Shown: positions 30,204-32,286 of the stretch, piece by piece
Layout: each line of letters begins with the position of its first letter
How positions within the stretch are numbered: the first letter of the stretch is position 1
Assembly (NCBI RefSeq): GCF_018982965.1
Contig: NZ_JACBYP010000094.1
Location: 1-32,286 of the forward strand
Reading direction: 5' to 3'
From: Streptomyces mayonensis
GTDB taxonomy: Bacteria > Actinomycetota > Actinomycetes > Streptomycetales > Streptomycetaceae
Length of the DNA: 32,286 bases
Translations under genes and position numbers: made by a program
The notes under the pieces: model-generated
Told to the model about the DNA's origin: nothing
The model's input: the letters and a program-made list of their open reading frames with translations, nothing else
Database searches by the model: none

Positions 30204-31745
30204 ATGACCCTGACCGAGCTGTACCTGATGCTGCTGATCGGCGGCACCGTCCTGCTGGCCAGCATCGCCGCCGCCCGCGCCGCCCACCGCATCGGCCTGC
30301 CCAGCCTGCTGCTGTTCCTCTGCGTCGGCCTCGTCGCGGGCGAGGACGGCCTCGGCCTGCGCTTCGACGACGCGCAGCTCGCCCAGGCGCTCGGTGCCGC
30401 CGCCCTGGCGCTGATCCTGGTCGAGGGCGGCCTCACCACCCAGTGGAGCGACGTACGGCGTCTGCTGGCCCCCGCCGGTGTGCTGGCCACCGTGGGTGTG
30501 GCCATCTCCGTCGTGGTGACCGCGGCGGGCGCGCACTGGCTGCTGGGCATGGAGTGGCGCCTGGCCCTGCTGGTCGGCGCGATCGTCTCCTCCACCGACG
30601 CCGCCGCCGTCTTCGCCGTACTGCGCGCGCTGCCGCTGCCGCGGAAGGTGAGCGTGCTGGTGGAGGCCGAGTCCGGCTTCAACGACGCGCCGACCATCAT
30701 CCTGGTCCTGCTCTTCTCCACCACCGCCGACCTGCCCGGCCCCGGGCCCGTCGTGGGCAACCTGCTCTACCAGCTCGTGGTCGGCGGCGTCCTGGGGGTG
30801 GTGATCGGCCGACTGGGGGTCGCGGCCCTGCGGCACATCGCGCTGCCCGCGACCGGCCTGTATCCGCTGGCCACGGTCGGTTTCGGCGTCGTCGCCTTCG
30901 CCGCCGCCGGTGCGCTGAACGCCAGCGGCATCATCGCCGCCTACCTCTCCGGCCTCGTCCTCGGCAACGCCAAGCTGCCCCACCGCGCCGCCACCCGCTC
31001 CTTCGCCGAGGGCGTGGGCTGGCTGGCCCAGATCGGCCTGTTCGTGATGCTCGGCCTGCTCGTCGACCCGTCCGAACTGCCCGCGGCCATCCTCCCCGCG
31101 CTGGTCGTGGGCCTGGTGCTGCTGCTGGTCGCCCGTCCGGTATCGGTCCTGCTCTGCCTGCTGCCGTTCCGTGTCCCGTGGCGCGAGCAGGTCTTCATCT
31201 CCTGGGCCGGTCTGCGCGGGGCGGTACCCATCGTGCTCACCACGTTCCCGGTGGTGGCCGGGGTGACCGGTGCGCGTGACGCCCTGAACATCGTGTTCGT
31301 CCTGGTCGTCCTGTTCACCCTGATCCAGGGTCCGACACTGCCCGCCGTCGCCCGCCGCATGGGCGTGACCCGTCCCGGCACGCTGCGCGAGGTCCAGGTC
31401 GAGACCGCACCGCTGGACGTCCTGGACGCCGACCTGCTCACGGTGTCCGTCCCGCCGGGCTCGCGCCTGCACGGCGTCACCGTCTTCGAACTGCGGCTGC
31501 CGCACCCGACCGTCGTCAGCCTGGTCGTCCGCGACGGCGTCAGCCTCGTGCCCGACCGGGACACCGTGCTGCGCGCCGGTGACGAACTGCTCCTCATCAC
31601 CACGCCCGAGGTGCGGGAGGCGGCGGAACGCCGGCTGCGTGCCGTCGGCCGGCGCGGCAAACTCGCCCGCTGGCTGGGCGAACAGGGCGCCCCCGAGTCG
31701 GAGCCGTTGATCCCTGTTCCTGCCGAAAAGCGACACGATGCGTAA
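30204..31745 (+). CDS. CPA1-type K+/H+ (NhaP2/CvrA-like) antiporter
   Basis: The 513-residue protein has about twelve membrane helices, with the typical Asp-containing segment LLVGAIVSSTDAAAVFAVLRALPL and ESGFNDAPTIILV (the ND motif of CPA1). A C-terminal cytoplasmic TrkA_C domain follows (LLTVSVPPGSRLHGVTVFELRLP ... RAGDELLLITTPE, about 415-485). Such proteins exchange K+ or Na+ for protons and are gated through the TrkA_C domain. The ATG has GGAG 9 bp upstream; the frame extends further back through the 24-bp repeats but without a ribosome binding site. Confidence 0.92.
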   Translation: MTLTELYLMLLIGGTVLLASIAAARAAHRIGLPSLLLFLCVGLVAGEDGLGLRFDDAQLAQALGAAALALILVEGGLTTQWSDVRRLLAPAGVLATVGVAISVVVTAAGAHWLLGMEWRLALLVGAIVSSTDAAAVFAVLRALPLPRKVSVLVEAESGFNDAPTIILVLLFSTTADLPGPGPVVGNLLYQLVVGGVLGVVIGRLGVAALRHIALPATGLYPLATVGFGVVAFAAAGALNASGIIAAYLSGLVLGNAKLPHRAATRSFAEGVGWLAQIGLFVMLGLLVDPSELPAAILPALVVGLVLLLVARPVSVLLCLLPFRVPWREQVFISWAGLRGAVPIVLTTFPVVAGVTGARDALNIVFVLVVLFTLIQGPTLPAVARRMGVTRPGTLREVQVETAPLDVLDADLLTVSVPPGSRLHGVTVFELRLPHPTVVSLVVRDGVSLVPDRDTVLRAGDELLLITTPEVREAAERRLRAVGRRGKLARWLGEQGAPESEPLIPVPAEKRHDA

Positions 31746-31754
31746 TAAGTGATG

Positions 31755-31772
31755 CGGTAAACTTCTTTACCG
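31755..31772 (+). terminator. Hairpin after the antiporter gene
   Basis: CGGTAAA-CTTC-TTTACCG is a perfect 7-bp stem with a tetraloop, 9 bp after the stop. The AT content is unusual for this window, so an operator role is also possible. Confidence 0.5.
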
Positions 31773-31897
31773 AGCCGTGACGCTGTACTGAGCGGACGCT
31801 GAGCGCACGGGGCCTCAGTTCTCGCCCGACGCGCAAGGGCGCGAGCGCGCGAGGGTACGAAGAGACGGCGACGGTACGAGGAGACGGGGGGCGCGAC

Positions 31898-31999
31898 ATG
31901 CTGCGAACCACCCCACCCGTCGGCCCGGTGAGCGCCGTCCACCCCGTACGCATCGACAACACGGCCCGCGACAGCGTTCCCGAACCCGACCCGGCCTGA
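31898..31999 (+). CDS. Probable small protein of 33 codons
   Basis: ATG 31898 follows a purine-rich site (GAGGAGACGGGGGG). The product has 33 residues, beginning MLRTTPPVGPVSAVHPVRID and ending PEPDPA. Third positions are G or C in about 84% of codons. No membrane segment or known motif is seen. A 15-bp direct repeat, GGTACGARGAGACGG (31854-31868 and 31873-31887), lies in front and provides the ribosome binding site in its second copy. Without homologues at hand it remains a candidate. Confidence 0.4.
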   Translation: MLRTTPPVGPVSAVHPVRIDNTARDSVPEPDPA

Positions 32000-32095
32000 C
32001 GCCCCCCGGCCGCCGCACGGCCCGCTGCCACATCAGTCAGCCCACCCCACCGCCGCGAGCGGCAGCATGCCGCCGAGCCGCGAGCTGCCGTGCCC

Positions 32096-32148
32096 GGCCG
32101 TTTCAGGCACTGCGGGCAGCCGTGCCTCCCCCAGTGCCTGAAACGGCC
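32096..32148. terminator. Perfect 17-bp inverted repeat
   Basis: GGCCGTTTCAGGCACTG (32096-32112) pairs perfectly with 32132-32148. The 19-nt loop contains a smaller GGCA-GCCG-TGCC hairpin. There is no T-run. It follows the small gene by about 100 bp and may terminate transcription from either side. Confidence 0.55.
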
Positions 32149-32233
32149 TGGGAGACGCCCTCGGGGCGGCACGGGTGGGCGCTGCGGCACCCCGCAACGC
32201 CGGGTCGCGCACCCACCTGCCCGCACCACGACG

Positions 32234-32286
32234 CCCCCCCCCCCCCCCCCCCCCCGCCCGCCCCCCCCCCCCCCCCCCAGTCTCTT
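32234..32286. other. Poly-C tract and adapter-like contig end
   Basis: Runs of 22 and 18 C, interrupted by two G, are followed by AGTCTCTT to the end. Read on the other strand, the end is AAGAGACTG followed by poly-G, which matches the last nine bases of the Tn5 mosaic end (AAGAGACAG) at eight positions. This looks like a sequencing or assembly artefact rather than genomic DNA. Confidence 0.65.

Overview
The window is about 72% GC actinobacterial DNA, most likely Streptomyces. The evidence is codon use with G or C in nearly every third position, frequent GTG and TTG starts, ATGA/GTGA overlaps, a complete conservon operon (cvnABCD plus a CYP157-like P450), and the neighbourhood ybaB-recR ... 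ask-asd-sigma factor. It looks like one whole short-read contig: it begins inside a tandem repeat and ends in a long C run followed by a few bases resembling a Tn5 mosaic end. No IS element, phage gene, CRISPR array, tRNA or rRNA was seen. The content is chromosomal-core plus regulatory and membrane genes.

Left part (1-8608): a repeat-rich edge, a candidate structured leader, then ybaB-recR-DUF5063 reading right. A canonical cytochrome P450 follows, converging on a left-reading conservon: cvnA sensor-kinase-like protein, cvnB roadblock, cvnC DUF742, cvnD small GTPase and a P450 that lacks the EXXR motif. cvnB to the P450 are translationally coupled; cvnA is separated from cvnB by a 287-bp repeat and hairpin spacer.

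Middle part (8609-17465): a 743-bp gene-free region, then ask-asd (the first two steps of the lysine/threonine/methionine/isoleucine branch). An intergenic region with a promoter, a terminator and four consecutive hairpins precedes a SigE-family sigma factor. This is coupled to a single-pass membrane protein that may be its anti-sigma partner. A SURF1 protein and an S9 peptidase diverge from a 123-bp gap carrying two DnaA-box-like 9-mers.

Right part (17466-32286): a GlsB-like membrane protein, an ArsR-type repressor coupled to an MgtA-like P-type ATPase, an LCP cell-wall ligase, a TatA-like protein, a double-RCK membrane protein, an NfeD-flotillin operon, a PucR/CdaR-type regulator, an XRE regulator coupled to a zinc-ribbon protein, a DUF3040 protein, a CPA1-type cation/H+ antiporter and a probable 33-codon small gene.

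Two shared sequence elements tie separate loci together. A 19-bp element (GATTGCTnnATTGCGCAAC) lies between glsB-like and arsR-mgtA, and again between LCP and tatA. A second element, with core TGCCGGA-R-A-Y-CGGCAA, lies between the RCK protein and the NfeD-flotillin operon and again over the predicted -35 of the PucR-type regulator. Short tandem repeats, mostly 9 bp and hence in-frame, recur in coding and non-coding DNA throughout.
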